A stretch of DNA of 64,000 nucleotides from Torymus aiolomorphi (taxonomy: Eukaryota; Arthropoda; Insecta; Hymenoptera; Torymidae): positions 8,751,001 through 8,815,000 of the forward strand of contig CM070877.1 in NCBI GenBank assembly GCA_036365515.1. The letters run 5' to 3'. The position numbers were made by a program, and so were the translations under genes. A model generated the notes under the pieces. That model was not told the DNA's origin and made no database searches. It worked only from the letters and a program-made list of their open reading frames with translations. This document shows, piece by piece, positions 9,380 through 21,826 of the stretch; position 1 is the stretch's first letter; every line of letters begins with the position of its first letter.

Positions 9380-11985
9380 AGCGAGTTTATTTTGTCATTG
9401 CTGAGTGAGTAGTGATTCCTATGAATTAATAGGCAAGCAATTTTGCATGTTTATGTACTCTTATTACTGTAATTTAAAGTCTGCAAAAGAAAGGATTGAT
9501 GTAGGAGAGTGTGGTAAATGCATATATTTTAAAGCAAGAACGCCGTAAATGAAACTTAGGAATCAACTGAACTTCATTAGTTGGCAGTAAACGAAGCTTT
9601 TCCTGAGTTTACACCAGAAATTCATTGATAGTGTAATTTCCATTTCTATGGTAGGTTTGAACATAATTAAAAGAAATAAATTTATTCAACGCAAGAATTA
9701 ATATATTAAGTATAAGAATGTTGTCGATAATTAAGTAGTAGGTCCGATAAAATACTACTCACGTATTGCTAACGTCAGTCTATACTTGGTATCCTGATTT
9801 CTCTATTTTTTTCAATCTTCATATTATATTTACAAAAAAATCAATTCTCCCTCTCTGTATATAATTATCAATAAAAAATAAAAAAAAAAATTATCAATAA
9901 AGTGTAAATTAAGTTGTACAAATCACTATTATTAATTTCATTAATTTCTCTAATATCATTTGATTATAACATAAGATAAAATCAAAACAGCTTAAACTGC
10001 GTTTATTAAAAATTTAATTTTTTGTGGAGTGCAGGTAATATCGGAGGGATCATTATTTGAAACATGAAAGAATGAATGCATATATAAATAACATCTAAGA
10101 AAAAGGTGAAAATAGGCATTGGATCGCCAACAATGTTGTAAAATAAATAAATCCACATAAATATATATACCTACATAACGTTCATTACTTCCCCCTTCGG
10201 GTTCTATTTATACATAAAAAAAAAATCATGATATTAATTATAATTTATACATTTTCGGAAAAACACATTACCATTATTACAATTATTTAAAAAATTACAA
10301 ACTTACGTATATGTGGGATGAAATGTATTTTTCTACTGTGTGCTCGTCATGTTGTTTAGGAATCGTGACCCACTCTACTATAAGTACTTAATGTTGCATT
10401 ATAAATACATTTATCATCATTTCAAGAACTTATTAACATATAAAAATAATTTACACTTGTTTTTTAATTTTTGAGTATCAGTTTTAAAATTCATACTACG
10501 CTTATTTGAGCTGTGGTGTGCCACTTAAAGTTTATAAAAAAATGACCGGAAACCGTCGATTTTCTGTACCAATCTGTCAGAATCTTATTATTTATGTCTT
10601 TATAATAATTGATAAATCTAAGAAGCTAATTTTTTTATTAATTAATGTTTCGGTAGTAAATTGTAAATGCTTGTCATACAAAATACCTGCCAGCTTGATA
10701 TAGTTTTTATTGTAAGTTTTTGTAATTTTTTATTACAAACTTGTAATAACAAACCGCGTGGCAGCTGTTTTACATACTTATAACTTTTTCTAACAAGTTG
10801 AAGAGCTGATCACATAACAATTCATATATAAGTTTTAAATGTTTAGAATTCTCACAATTTATTCTACAGTATGTTATTTGAACATGGAATTTACGTAAAA
10901 TTCTGTGTATGTACAAGTAAACAGTTCCAATAAATGCTGTCGAATAATTATAAACAATTTTTAATAACTAAATCAACCGCAAGTCTGAAATATTTGTAGA
11001 TATAACTCTAACTCGGGGTACATGGTATCAAAAGACGTCGGTGTTGCTTTTCTGTGAACCTGCAAGAAGGTGAAATCGGATTCTCAGCATCATAGGCGTT
11101 ATCAAACTCTCAAGTGTAAACTAAATTCTCTATAAAGCTGTCCACGTTCAAAAAATATTATATTCATACGTATGTTTATATATGTATATATCTTATATAC
11201 TTCCGAAGATCAAAAGGAATAAAGGAAGTGTATTGTTTTTGTCAATAGAAAGTTTTATATTATATGTAATTTAGATAAAATTTATTTTGTACGATTTTGT
11301 ACGTTGAGTCTCCATATTATATTTAAAAATTCAATTGTTTTCTTAGTTATTTTTCAACTTTTTTATCTTTAAACCCGTAATGATTAATTATGAATTATTT
11401 TACAAATTTGACATTCTCGCGATTGATGCAGAAACATAAGACAAAAATCATAAGCTTTAAAAATCATAAACCGACGCAAAATCACAGTTTTAACGTTAAA
11501 ATCTTTTTAAAAATTTTTTTTCTATACCCTGCGTCTAGCAGCTTTTAGAAATAAATTTTTTCAATGAATATTATCAAAAAATTTTTTTAACGAATATAAA
11601 ATTTTAGTTGTTTCTTAGATATTAGATTCCTATATGGAAACAAGCCATTGAGAATAAAGCAGTCAATTGAAGATGTACTGCTCATAAGACGAAAAACAGG
11701 CCCGCTCTCTTCTCTCCCTCAGTGAGAATGTTCGTCACAGCAAAGCACTAAAGCAGTCATTAAACTAAAAAGTGCGGAAAGGCGAGCTATACTTATTAGT
11801 AATTTTCTTCCTGGAACTCCTCCAAGTCGAAAATTCAGTATAGTGCGGGCCACCTGCGATCTGCCCAACATACGATAGCCCTATCTCGGATACCAAGAAA
11901 TAAGAGCGTGGGCAGAGGGGCAGGGAGAGGGTACGAAAGCATGCATCTGCCTGTTCTATGTATGTATATATATATATATATGTAT
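9380..11985. other. AT-rich intergenic stretch, nothing recognised
   Basis: Between WBP11 and the presumed first Piwi exon no long open frame, RNA gene or terminal-repeat element could be supported. Composition is strongly AT-rich with A and T runs and simple repeats; the few open frames are short and without domains. Confidence 0.5.
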
Positions 11986-11989
11986 AGCT

Positions 11990-12312
11990 GCGGTGGAGGT
12001 GGGGATGAAAAAGCCAAGAGAGAGCGAATCAAGGGGAAAGACGAGTAGCGGCCGGCGCGCAGCGGCTCTTGCAGTCTTACAACTCTTACACCGTATCCGT
12101 ATCACTCTATCGCCGACGATCAGCGGGGGGCTCTTCAAGACCTTCGGAAATTCCAGATCGTGCAAGTTTATTCCGATTTCCTCTATACCAACTTACCAAA
12201 CGCACGCACCCGCGACCTTCCATTTTCCCTCGACACTTCGTCGAACGCCGGTTTGAAGGGGAATTGCCACACGCCCGGCATTGGTAAGGATTACTGCTGC
12301 AAAAGCTAACAG
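11990..12312 (+). promoter_or_regulatory. Candidate 5' UTR exon and promoter of the Piwi-like gene
   Basis: A GC-richer island rises out of AT-rich DNA and ends in a strong donor, AACAG|GTGAGT (exon end 12312). The next plausible acceptor on this strand is TTTCAG at 14047-14052, ten bases before the Piwi start codon. That arrangement fits a non-coding first exon and a 1.7-kb first intron. This is inference from splice signals and composition; a second compositionally distinct patch at 13630-13690 could be an alternative promoter. Confidence 0.4.
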
Positions 12313-14052
12313 GTGAGTTTTTACATATTCTTTGTGTGTGGATAGGTATTACGTGTAGTGTATTCTAATAGTGCGGGAAAAAATAGTTCCTGCACAGCTC
12401 GGTTCGGTAGTTCTCAAGTACAACGATTGAGTGCAAATTTTTGTTTTCACAATGGAAGATAATTTCAGAAGTGAACCTATACTTAGTAAGCGAAATGATT
12501 TTTTTCGTAATTTATTTTGTCGTTTCTTGATGATCTGGTATAACGCCCATTGCAACACTCGAAATTTTTTCCAAGCCTAAAATTTAGTATTCATAACTTA
12601 TTAAAATAAAATACTATAAAATAAGATTTTTGGAAAAATATTCTATAATTAATTTTATGTAACAGATTTCTCAATCGTATTAGAATTATTTTAAAGAAAA
12701 ACTCGAGAAAATAATAAAATTGTGTTAATTACGCAGACGCACATACAGAAAAACGTGTATGTAGGTATCCGCCGTATTTTCGTGTATTATTATGATCTAA
12801 ACACAAATCCGGAAGAATGTCTCTATTATGTTAGGATTTTAAGACATCTTAAAGTTTAACAATTTTTTTTTATCAATTTTTGATAACGAAATAACGTTGA
12901 ACTGCTTATCCTTTATAAAACCCGTTTTGAAGTATCTTTTTACGATAGGAAACTGTCAATTTTAAGACAAAATTGATACATTTTAATTTCCAGAATTATG
13001 CAAGCTTTTAAAATCGCCTCTGCTATTCGTACGACAGATTCTGTATTGAAGCTATATCTATACATTAGTAAATATACTTTCTTTAATCAAAGGTTAAAGC
13101 AAAAAAATATACCTATATATATAGAGAAATCTATCGTGCAAGTAGAATCAGCCTTTTAAAATTGGCATATAAGATATCTTGAAGAAAACAAAACATCACA
13201 GGATGATTAAAGACTGTTTTTATAAGTTTTTTTGATCTGAAAAATCTTATACTTCAGATAGCTGGATCTTGGCGTCAAATTCGGACCCCGTATTCCGATT
13301 TCGGAGGTAATTACACATAATGTGGTCTTTAGATTACAGAATAAGTATTAAATTGAAAATACTTCGAGGCAAATAAAAACAAAGATAATGTTGTTTTCCG
13401 GCGTTTCTTAGAGCGTCTTTTGCGACTTCGCGGGGTGACTACAAATACAAATGCCAATCGATTTTCCGCTGTTATAAATCGCGCCCTAGTCGTATTGTTC
13501 GCTATATATTATGTATTTATCACTTAGAATCTTGTTTTAAAATTTTCGATGCTACAATTCCGTATTTGCATGTGTATTTATAAATATATATATTTTTTTT
13601 TACCCAAGTAAGTATATAAAAATGCGTTGCCGCCCCGTTCGCTCGTCTGTTACTTCGTTCCTTACAATACTCGCCAAGCAGAGCGCTGCCGCGTCCTTTA
13701 ATTTAGATAACTTTAATAATTTGTTTATGGAAAATTTAATCAATGCTCCGGTTCACGATTTCCGGTACAATTCACCAGTTTTCTAGATATAAACTGAATA
13801 ATAATATAATACGATATAAAAATATTATTAGATGGATGCTAAGTATACTTTTTATTCACCGAAAATCCATATAAATTTCGAAATTAATAATTTTAAGTAC
13901 TCAGGCTGCTGCATTCTTCGACATGCTGCACATTTGAGTAATGATTGGTTTAATACTTTTTTTTTAAATCTACTCCAATCGATTAAGCTATTTACTTTTA
14001 TCTTTGACATCGCATTATTTATTAAAATTAAAATGTATTTAAAAAGTTTCAG
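12313..14052 (+). other. Presumed first intron of the Piwi-like gene
   Basis: AT-rich with no coding potential supported. It contains one member of a dispersed repeat (about 13010-13100), which has a diverged copy in a TTLL3 intron at 48748-48832. Confidence 0.4.
13010..13100 (+). repeat. Dispersed repeat, copy A
   Basis: CCTCTGCTATTCGTACGACAG followed by ATTCTGTATT...ATCTATACATTAGTAAATA...TTTAATCAAAGGTTAAA matches 48748-48832 at roughly 80% by eye. Family unknown. Confidence 0.55.
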
Positions 14053-14062
14053 CTAAATAGCA

Positions 14063-17000
14063 ATGGGGAAAAAGAATAAGAAGAAGTCAACTGGGCAAAA
14101 AGGGTCTGCACAAAATCCTGAACAAGGAAATACTCAGTCTAATGGGACTGCTCAACCACCACCTCAACAAAGCACTGTCCAATCCAATCATGCTGCACAA
14201 AATGCACCTGTACAACAAGTGCCGCAAGCACAGACAGCATGGTCCAATGTAGGTGGACAAAATGGGTCTGCACAACAACCACCTCAACAAAGAACAGCTT
14301 GGTTCAATGTTGGTGGGCAAAATGTAGCTGCACAACTAACACCTGTGCAACAACCGCCTCCACAAAAATCAGCTTGGTCCAACATAGCTGGACAACAAGC
14401 GCCTCAACAAGTACCTGCACAACAAGCACCCCAACAACAAACAGCTTGGTCCAACATAGCTGGACAAAACGCAACTGCACAGCAACCACCTGTGCAACAA
14501 CTGCCTCTGCAAAGATCGTCTTGGTCTAATGTGGCTGCTCAAAATGCACCTGCACAACAAGCACCTCAGCAAAAAACAGCTTGGTCCAATGTAGTGGGAC
14601 AAAACACAACTTCACAAGAACCACCTAGGCAACAACCAGCTCAACAAAGACCAGCTTGGTCTAACGTGGCTGGACAAAGTGCAACTGCACAACAACCACC
14701 TGTGCAACAACCGCCTCAACAAAAATCGGCTTGGTCTAACATCGCTGGACAAAACACAACTGCACAACAACCAGCTCAACAAAGATCAGCTTGGTCTAAC
14801 GTGGCTGGACAAAATGCACCTGTACAACAAGCACCTGTGCAACAAGTATCCATGCAGCAAGCTCCTGCACAACAAGCATTTGTACAGCAAATGTCTGCAT
14901 TACAAGTTGCTGGAATAGATGTATCTAAGCAAGAAGTGGCAAGAAATAGAAGAAGGCTAGAGGATGAAGTAATAACTCGACCTACATCATGTGCATCCAA
15001 ACACGGTAAATAATTGTAATTATTAGTAATATTTTCTACTTTTATTTCTTGTAATGAAAAGTATGTTTACTTATGCCAGCAACATGTCAAATTTTAATTA
15101 ATAAATTTGTTATATCGTCCAATGCTTTAGAATTGTATTTTAGAATAATGTTTTTTTACATTTGAACTATTCCAGACATAAACCCTAGAACAAAATTCAC
15201 AAGAATTAGGTTTTTAATTCCGAAAAAAAATTTAAAGATTTTTTCTAATTTTGTTGTCTATTTTTAAAATATATATAAGACTTTTCTAGATTAAATGATA
15301 ACTGGTTAAAAAAGAGGCTTTTTTCCATATTTTCTCAATTTTTCCTATAAAAAAGTCCATAACTTCAGTTTTTGCAGCATTTATCATCTGAAATATGTTT
15401 ATACATTATTAATAATTTCAATATTTTCAGGAACCATGGGAAGAGAAGTAATACTTCAGACTAATTATTTTGAAGTGCTTAAAAGAACCGATTGGTGTTT
15501 GTATCAGTACAGAGTAGATATTGCACCCAATGAAGAACGAACTTATGTTAAAAAAGCTTTACTTCGAGTTCATGAAAAAGTTTTGGGGTCATATTTGTTT
15601 GATGGAACTATGTTATTTTGCAGTAATCGTCTCCCAAGCGTAAATTTTTTAAATACTTGATAATTTATAGTATTATGCATTTATTTGTAACAAAGTTATT
15701 AATATTCTATAAAAATTATGGAATGGATTTTTCGTCACACCCTGGCTGAAAGTACGACATTTTCGTTTTCAGTGTGGCGAAAAATAGCATACGCATGCCA
15801 CGCGGGAAAAGAGCAGTTCAGAGCACGTTCAAATTGCCATCATGGCCTCTTTATTCTTTTCCTCCCTAGCTGCGTAATGTTAATATTTTTTAACATATAC
15901 GTAAGAATAGTATTTTCCATCCCTCATTCCCGTACTCGAAAATACAATCTCTATGCGTTTAAAAAAACATCGTATTGCACTTACGGGAAACTATTCCACC
16001 TCTGCAAAAATTATAAGTTATGGAATATCTTGCTTCCCGCACTTGTTTTACAATATAGTACAGTGATTCATGCTGTTTCTCAGCACTTTTGAATATAAAT
16101 TCAAAACAAAGTGGCTCGTCCCGGTTTCTCTGAGTGAATTTTAAGATTTATTAATATGATTTTTTCGCTTACTGTAATATAAGTAAAGGTATAACTTGAA
16201 TGAAGAGAACTTCGAGTAACGAACTTCCTTCAAATTCTCTTAAAGTAAGTACAGACACCTAAACAAAAATTCAATATAAACACTGGAATCTTTTTCAATT
16301 ATTATCCGATTTTAATTTGCAAGATCTCATTTTGTTCCTTGTTCAATTTCAAGAGGAGGTACCAATATCAAAAATAAAAAATTATCAAGACCTGCGAAGT
16401 TATGTCCTTTTATTTGTAAAAAAACACGCACATCCTTATAAACAATTGGACGTAGCTTTGCAGGTTTTGATAATTTTCTATTTTTTATATTGGCACCTCG
16501 CTCTAAAATTGAACAAGGAACAAAATGAGACTTTACAAATTAAAATCGGATAATAATTGAAAAAGAGCTCAGTGTTTTATTGAATTTTTGTTTAGGTGGC
16601 TGTATTTACTTTGAAAAAAGTTAAATTTTGTTACAAAAAATTTTATTCGTTACTTGAAGTTCCCTTCATTCAAGTTATACCTTTACTTTATAGTATGTGA
16701 AAAAATCGTATTAATAGATCTTAAAATTCACTCTCAAAAACTGGGAAAGGCCACCTTAATGCATAGCACCTAAGCATATACAAAATTTATTAAAATTTTA
16801 TAAAATTTTTCATTTTATTTTTTTAGTTTTTATGCAAGTATTTAAGAAATATCATATTTATTCACTCTTTATGAAAAATTCGTAAATATTAGATTGCAAA
16901 TAAAAAAATAAGTTCAGCACTACATATCATTAAAATTTAAACAATTTAGTATTTGTATTGTAATTTTGCTTAAATAAATTTTGTAATAGAATATTAAAAT

Positions 17001-19762
17001 AACATTTTTTTTTTAAGTAGTGTACAAAAAAAGGAATGCTTTGTTGAAAAAATTTGATGATTACATATACACACTCCCTCACTTGTTGCATAAAATTGTG
17101 TTAAACGTATAACATTGCTACCATTAATATAATTTCATATAGGCTTGAACTTCTTTGTACAATATAACTTTATATAGATTGTAGAAAAATTTGAAAACTT
17201 TATTATACTTCAATTGAAATATTTGTAGGATCAAATGGAATTACAGTCAATAAGAGATGATAAAACGCCTATGAAAATTACTATTAAACTTACTGGAGAT
17301 TTGGCCAGAGGAGATCATCATTATCTTCAGTTGTTTAATATTTTAGTTAGAAGATGTTTGGAACATTTGCAACTTCAATTAGTTGGCAGAAATTTTTTTG
17401 ATATAGCTGCAAAGGTATTCGTTACATTTTTATACTACTATAATAAAGATATTTATATTTCTCTTTATAAAATAATTATTATAGTTTACTACTTACAATC
17501 TAAAACTAATATTTAAATAAATTATATTCTTGCAGAGTGAAGTAAAAGAGTATGATTTAGAATTATGGCCTGGGTATCTCACGTCAATTAGACAACATGA
17601 TAAAGGGATATTGATGTGTTCAGAAGTTTCACATAAAGTGATGCGAATTGATACTCTGTATGATATCTTGCAAAAACTTGTAAATGATTGTCGACGGGAC
17701 GGAAAAGACTATCAAGTATATTATAATTACATATTATAGTTCTTTAAAACAATTAAGTTTAAAATTACATCATAATTTTTATTCAAATTTTAGTCTGAAT
17801 TTATGAAAATGACACTTGGAACAGTCGCCCTTACAACTTATAATAACCGGACTTACCGAATTGATGATATAGATTGGGATGCGAACCTAAATACAACGTT
17901 TGAAAAAAATGGTAAAAAAGTACGTTTTCTTGACTACTATCAAAGTAAATACCAGATACGTATACGGGACATCCGACAGCCTCTTCTAGTATCAAAAATG
18001 TCTCAACGACAACGTAGAGCTGGGGAAAATGAGGTTGTATACTTGGTTCCCGAATTGTGCCGGGCTACCGGTAGGTATTTTTGATTCGTAATTTTCTTAA
18101 TACTTAATATTTTTGTTCTTACAATCGAAAAAATAATCTTTTAGGTTTAACTGATAAAATGAGGAACAACTTCCAGCTTATGAAAGCGTTAGCTACGCAT
18201 ACCAAATTGTCTCCTCAGACCAGGATAAACAAGTTAATGCACTTCAACAAAAGGCTGCTATCTACACCAAACGTCGTTTCGGAATTTAACCAGTGGGATT
18301 TCAAACTCGACAACCGTCTCGTTGAAGTTAAAGGTCGTGTTCTACCTCAACAAGACATTTTTACTGGACTAAATCAAACAATAAAGAATAATAATTGTGA
18401 TTGGAATTTTGAGATGCAAGGAAAAGCATTCTTTAAAGGGCTACCATTAAAAGATTGGGGTGTAATCATACCGAATTCTGCAAAATCGGACGCAGATGTA
18501 TTTACGTCTTAATATTTTTAATTTTTAAAGAGCTTTATCATTGCATGTCTTATTAACATATCTTAACATAAAAATTTTTTTATTTGCAGAAATTTATTAA
18601 TGCAATGATCACTTCTGGAAAAAAAATGTCATTTGCAATAGCAAAACCTCACATTCTATATATACCTAATGATCGAGCTGATATAGTTGTTGGGGCGATC
18701 GATCAGCTACAAAGTCAGAAGAATTTGCAACTGATAATGTGCATCCTGTCCAATAATAATAGTACGAAATACTCTGCAATCAAGAAAAAAGTTTGCGTTG
18801 ATAGACCTATACCTAGTCAAGTTGTGCTGTTTAGAACCTTAAATCAGAGGACTCCCAGTATGCTTGGTGCAGTGAGTAGTAAAGTAGCTATGCAAATGGG
18901 ATGCAAAATTGGATGTGTCCCATGGTCTGTGAATATAGCTCAGGCTACCCGATTAAACATCATGTCAGTTGGTTTTGACGTTTGTCACGAGGAGAGCAAA
19001 TCAGGGGCTGATTTTGGTAAATATTTTAAATTTTATCGACTTCACATCATTTTTAAGTAGCACAAAAATCATTTCAAACTTATAATCAATATGTTAATCT
19101 ATGTTTATTTTGCAGGAGCTATGGTGGCATCTATAGATCCAAGTCATGGTATTTACTTCAGCAGTGTTACCAATCATGCATCTGGTGAGGAGCTCTCGAA
19201 TGATTTGGCATTGAAATTGGAGCAGGCATGTTCGGTATACAAGAATAGAAATCAAAGATTACCGGATGCGATAATTATTTATCGCGATGGTGTTGGAGAG
19301 GGTCAGATTCCGTTCGTATACAATTATGAACTTAAAAGAGTCGTACAAACTCTGGATAGGTTTTATAATAAAGACAATAAGAAGCTGAAGCTATCTTTTA
19401 TTATTGTCACTAAACGTATTAATACAAGACTCTTCAATCAGATGAAAAATCCACAACCGGGCACAATAGTTGATGACGTGATTACGGATCCACTTAAGTA
19501 TGACTTTTTCCTAGTATCTCAATCTGTGCGTGACGGAACAGTTTCACCAACGTCATACAATATTATTTATGATAATACGGGTCTGACAACGGATGTTATG
19601 CAACTCATAACTTATAAATTATGTCACATGTACTTTAATTTTACTGGTACTGTAAGAGTACCAGCTGCATGTCAGTTTGCTCATAAACTAGCTTTCTTTG
19701 TGTCACAAGCTGTTCATCAGAGACCTAGCGAAAGGCTCAGCCAGTTGTTATACTTTATATAG
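14063..19762 (+). CDS. Piwi/Aubergine-like Argonaute with Trp-repeat N-terminus
   Basis: Exons 14063-15005, 15431-15639, 17229-17414, 17536-17715, 17794-18070, 18145-18497, 18590-19016 and 19116-19762 join in phase to 3222 nt (1073 residues). Piwi proteins bind piRNAs and slice or silence transposon RNA in germ cells. Residues about 1-314 are low-complexity, with nine copies of a unit such as TAWSNIAGQNATAQQPPVQQ after a Lys-rich start MGKKNKKKS. Then come the N domain (LQTNYFEVLKRTDWCLYQYR), PAZ (about 385-600), MID and PIWI. The slicer tetrad looks complete: D846 (SVGFDVCHEE), E883/E884 (GEELS), D916 (IIYRDGVGEGQ), H1048 (FAHKLAFF). The ending QLLYFI is the usual Piwi C-terminus. It belongs to the Piwi/Aub rather than the Ago clade; Piwi, Aub and Ago3 cannot be separated safely by eye. 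The arginine-rich Tudor-docking motifs expected at the N-terminus are scarce. The ATG at 14063 follows an acceptor at 14052. Confidence 0.93.
14240..14840 (+). repeat. In-frame WSN-GQN/Gln-Pro repeats in the Piwi first coding exon
   Basis: About nine tandem copies, 45-80 bp apart, each centred on GCTTGGTCCAAC(A/G)T(A/G)GC and followed by CAA/CCA-rich linker. Spacing is irregular but always keeps frame. Shadows of these repeats open spurious frames on both strands, which are not genes. Confidence 0.85.
15720..16100. repeat. Diverged foldback relic in Piwi intron 2
   Basis: TTTTTCGTCACAC near 15728 pairs with GTGTGGCGAAAAA near 15771. The following text resembles 44780-44880 (a GGAAGAGC...TTCAGA...TTTTC-TCCCTAG-TGC-TAATGT pattern). 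It looks like an old interspersed family; limits are vague. Confidence 0.3.
16108..16757. repeat. 650-bp foldback (MITE-like) in Piwi intron 2
   Basis: Two arms of about 300 bp run 16108-16420 and 16450-16757. Paired landmarks include GTAAAGGTATAACTTGAATG with CATTCAAGTTATACCTTTAC, and TGTTCCTTGTTCAATTT with AAATTGAACAAGGAACA. The ends are AAAGTGGC and GCCACCTT. Identity is roughly 85% by eye. In the pre-mRNA it would form a long hairpin. No target duplication was recognised. Confidence 0.8.
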
Positions 19763-21164
19763 AAAACTTGTTTAAAATGCGTATTAATTACAAGTAAATG
19801 CGTGAAAATTTGTTTACAATTTATTGTAAATATACTATTACATATTCACTTGCAATGAAATAATGTACTAACAAATTATAGCATTTTGTGGTATACATTC
19901 TATTAAAAACATTTCGATTACATTACAGACATATGTAAAAATTTATATTTTAAAAAATTACAATATTCAAATATACTTTTGTAAGAATTGCACGAAAAAC
20001 TTTATTATATTCTTTTTTTTTTTCTTGATTTTGTACAAAATTGAGAAAAAAATTTTGAAATAACGCATTTTCATAAATTTCTATGAATTATTACACTAAA
20101 TTAAAATAATAAAAGTAGGTTATTTAAATATATTATAGCATTACCACTTTGTGGTATTCTCATATATGCACTAACTGCAAAAAATCATTGTAATCTTGCA
20201 ATTATTGCATTTTTCCAATTTTGTTAATTATTCTATGTTTTACAAAAAGTTATGATGTAACCATTGTTTTCTTTTTTCTATTTTAATAAAGATTATTAAT
20301 GATATATTTATATTATTGTATTGATCAAAGAATGTTGTTATTCTTTTGTAAATAAAGTATATTGGAAATGAAACTATAAACAATTTTAGTTTAACAATTT
20401 CATATTTTCAAGTTTTCATTATGTATTAATTGGGTATTTTCTTAAAAGTGTTATTTACCAATTTTTTTTTAACAAGATTTTCAGTTACAAAAATATTTCA
20501 TAAAATAATATAAATAATTGGAATCACATTTTTATTTAAAACCACTATAATACATAAATTTAGCACATTATTTTCTCGTGATAGTAACCAATTTAAAAAA
20601 AATATTGTTTTCGTAAACTTTGTGCATTTAAAACAAAATAAGTTGTAAATATTTAAGAAAAGCGCTATGGAATAGGACTATTATCTCAATTTTATGTATG
20701 AAGACAAGCGTCCTTATCTTTATTATTCAATGTTATAAGTTACAACACTAAATTATTTTAATTATAAAATAAAAATTTGAATCATAATATCAACATACAT
20801 GATGTAGTTTTTAAGTTTTACAACTTAATAATCGTGGAATTATTAGAGCTTTGAAATATGTGATAGCTATTAGTTGGTCTACAGAATATAAAATCTATGT
20901 TGCTAGTAAAAAAAGCAAGAAAAAAGTTTTGTGCAGGTTTATGTTTATTATTATGTATTTAGATAAAAGTATAAATTATAAAAATAAATATTAATAGTGT
21001 ATTTTTATCATTTTTTACAAGCTAAATATTTTTAAAGGTATCAATTATTTATTAATCCTTTCAGATGTAGTTTTTATAAAATACTAAAGAAATTCTATTT
21101 AGTTTCCATCAACTATTTGTATTGTTTCATTAATAAATAACATTTTATAGTTACAAAAATGTCG
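19763..21164. other. Piwi 3' UTR and AT-rich spacer
   Basis: Candidate polyadenylation signals AATAAA occur at 20285-20290 and 20351-20356. Beyond them the sequence is AT-rich with no supported gene up to the giant palindrome. Confidence 0.45.
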
Positions 21165-21484
21165 GATTTAACACTGCTATACCAAAGAAGATAGACCTGC
21201 AGGGAAATTGAGGCACCCCGACCACGCGCAGCGCGGCAGTCAATTTTTTAAATGCTGCGGGAACAGCTGATGCGCGCCCGGTAACACACCACCCATACCG
21301 ACTGCAATGGTAACATGACGTACTTCGTACGTAACATTGCAAAATTATTATTTACAAAGATCTGTTATTGCTATTGCTATAACAAAAACCATAAATAAAA
21401 ACAAATTAATCTTAAACTCATACTCCTAAACCCAAATGGGGAAACAACTTATATATTACATACATGTAATAAATTCACCTGAAC

Positions 21485-21558
21485 TCCGTTGGTCCTGTAG
21501 ATAGCGCGCATGCTTACTATCTTTTTGGTGCGGGTTCAAATCCATTATCGGATTTTTT
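21485..21558 (+). other. tRNA-like module with Pol III B box and T-run terminator (left arm)
   Basis: The 68-bp unit 21485-21552 begins TCCGTTG and ends TATCGGA, which pair at six of seven acceptor-stem positions (one G-U). It contains GGTTCAAATCC, a perfect B box, and an A-box-like TAGATAGCGCG, and is followed at once by TTTTTT. D and T stems are poorly paired, so this is a decayed tRNA or SINE head, not a functional tRNA. Confidence 0.55.
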
Positions 21559-21600
21559 ATATATATATATTAATATTAATATAGTATAATCCCTGTTGAA

Positions 21601-21826
21601 AATATCCACGCGGATTTCCACGTGGATAATCCATGTGGATATCCTCGTGGATTTCCACGTGGATTGACATGGATTCCACATGGATTCAAATGGATATCCG
21701 CGTGGATCATCCACGCGGATATCCATGATGAAAATCCATGTGGATTATTTGAAATCCATGTGGATTCCGAGAACCAGCCCGATTTGAAAAATCCACGTGG
21801 CTTCCAACTAATCCACATGGATGTAG
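21601..21826. repeat. Array of palindromic ATCCACGTGGAT-type words (left arm)
   Basis: Roughly 15-18 copies of a degenerate 12-15-bp self-complementary word (ATCCACGTGGAT, ATCCATGTGGAT, ATCCGCGTGGAT). A related patch of TGAGACTCAC/TCACGTGA words follows at 21835-21930. CACGTG is an E-box core, but the array reads better as foldback subterminal repeats. The mirrored copy is at 27388-27618. Confidence 0.8.

Noticed and set aside
14087..15000. Several Cys-, Val- or Asn-rich open frames on both strands over the Piwi N-terminal exon
   Set aside because: They are shadows of the repetitive Piwi coding exon; only the frame from 14063 splices into a conserved protein.
21485..21552. Functional tRNA gene
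   Set aside because: The B box and acceptor-like ends are present, but the D and T stems do not pair, so only a tRNA-derived relic is supported.
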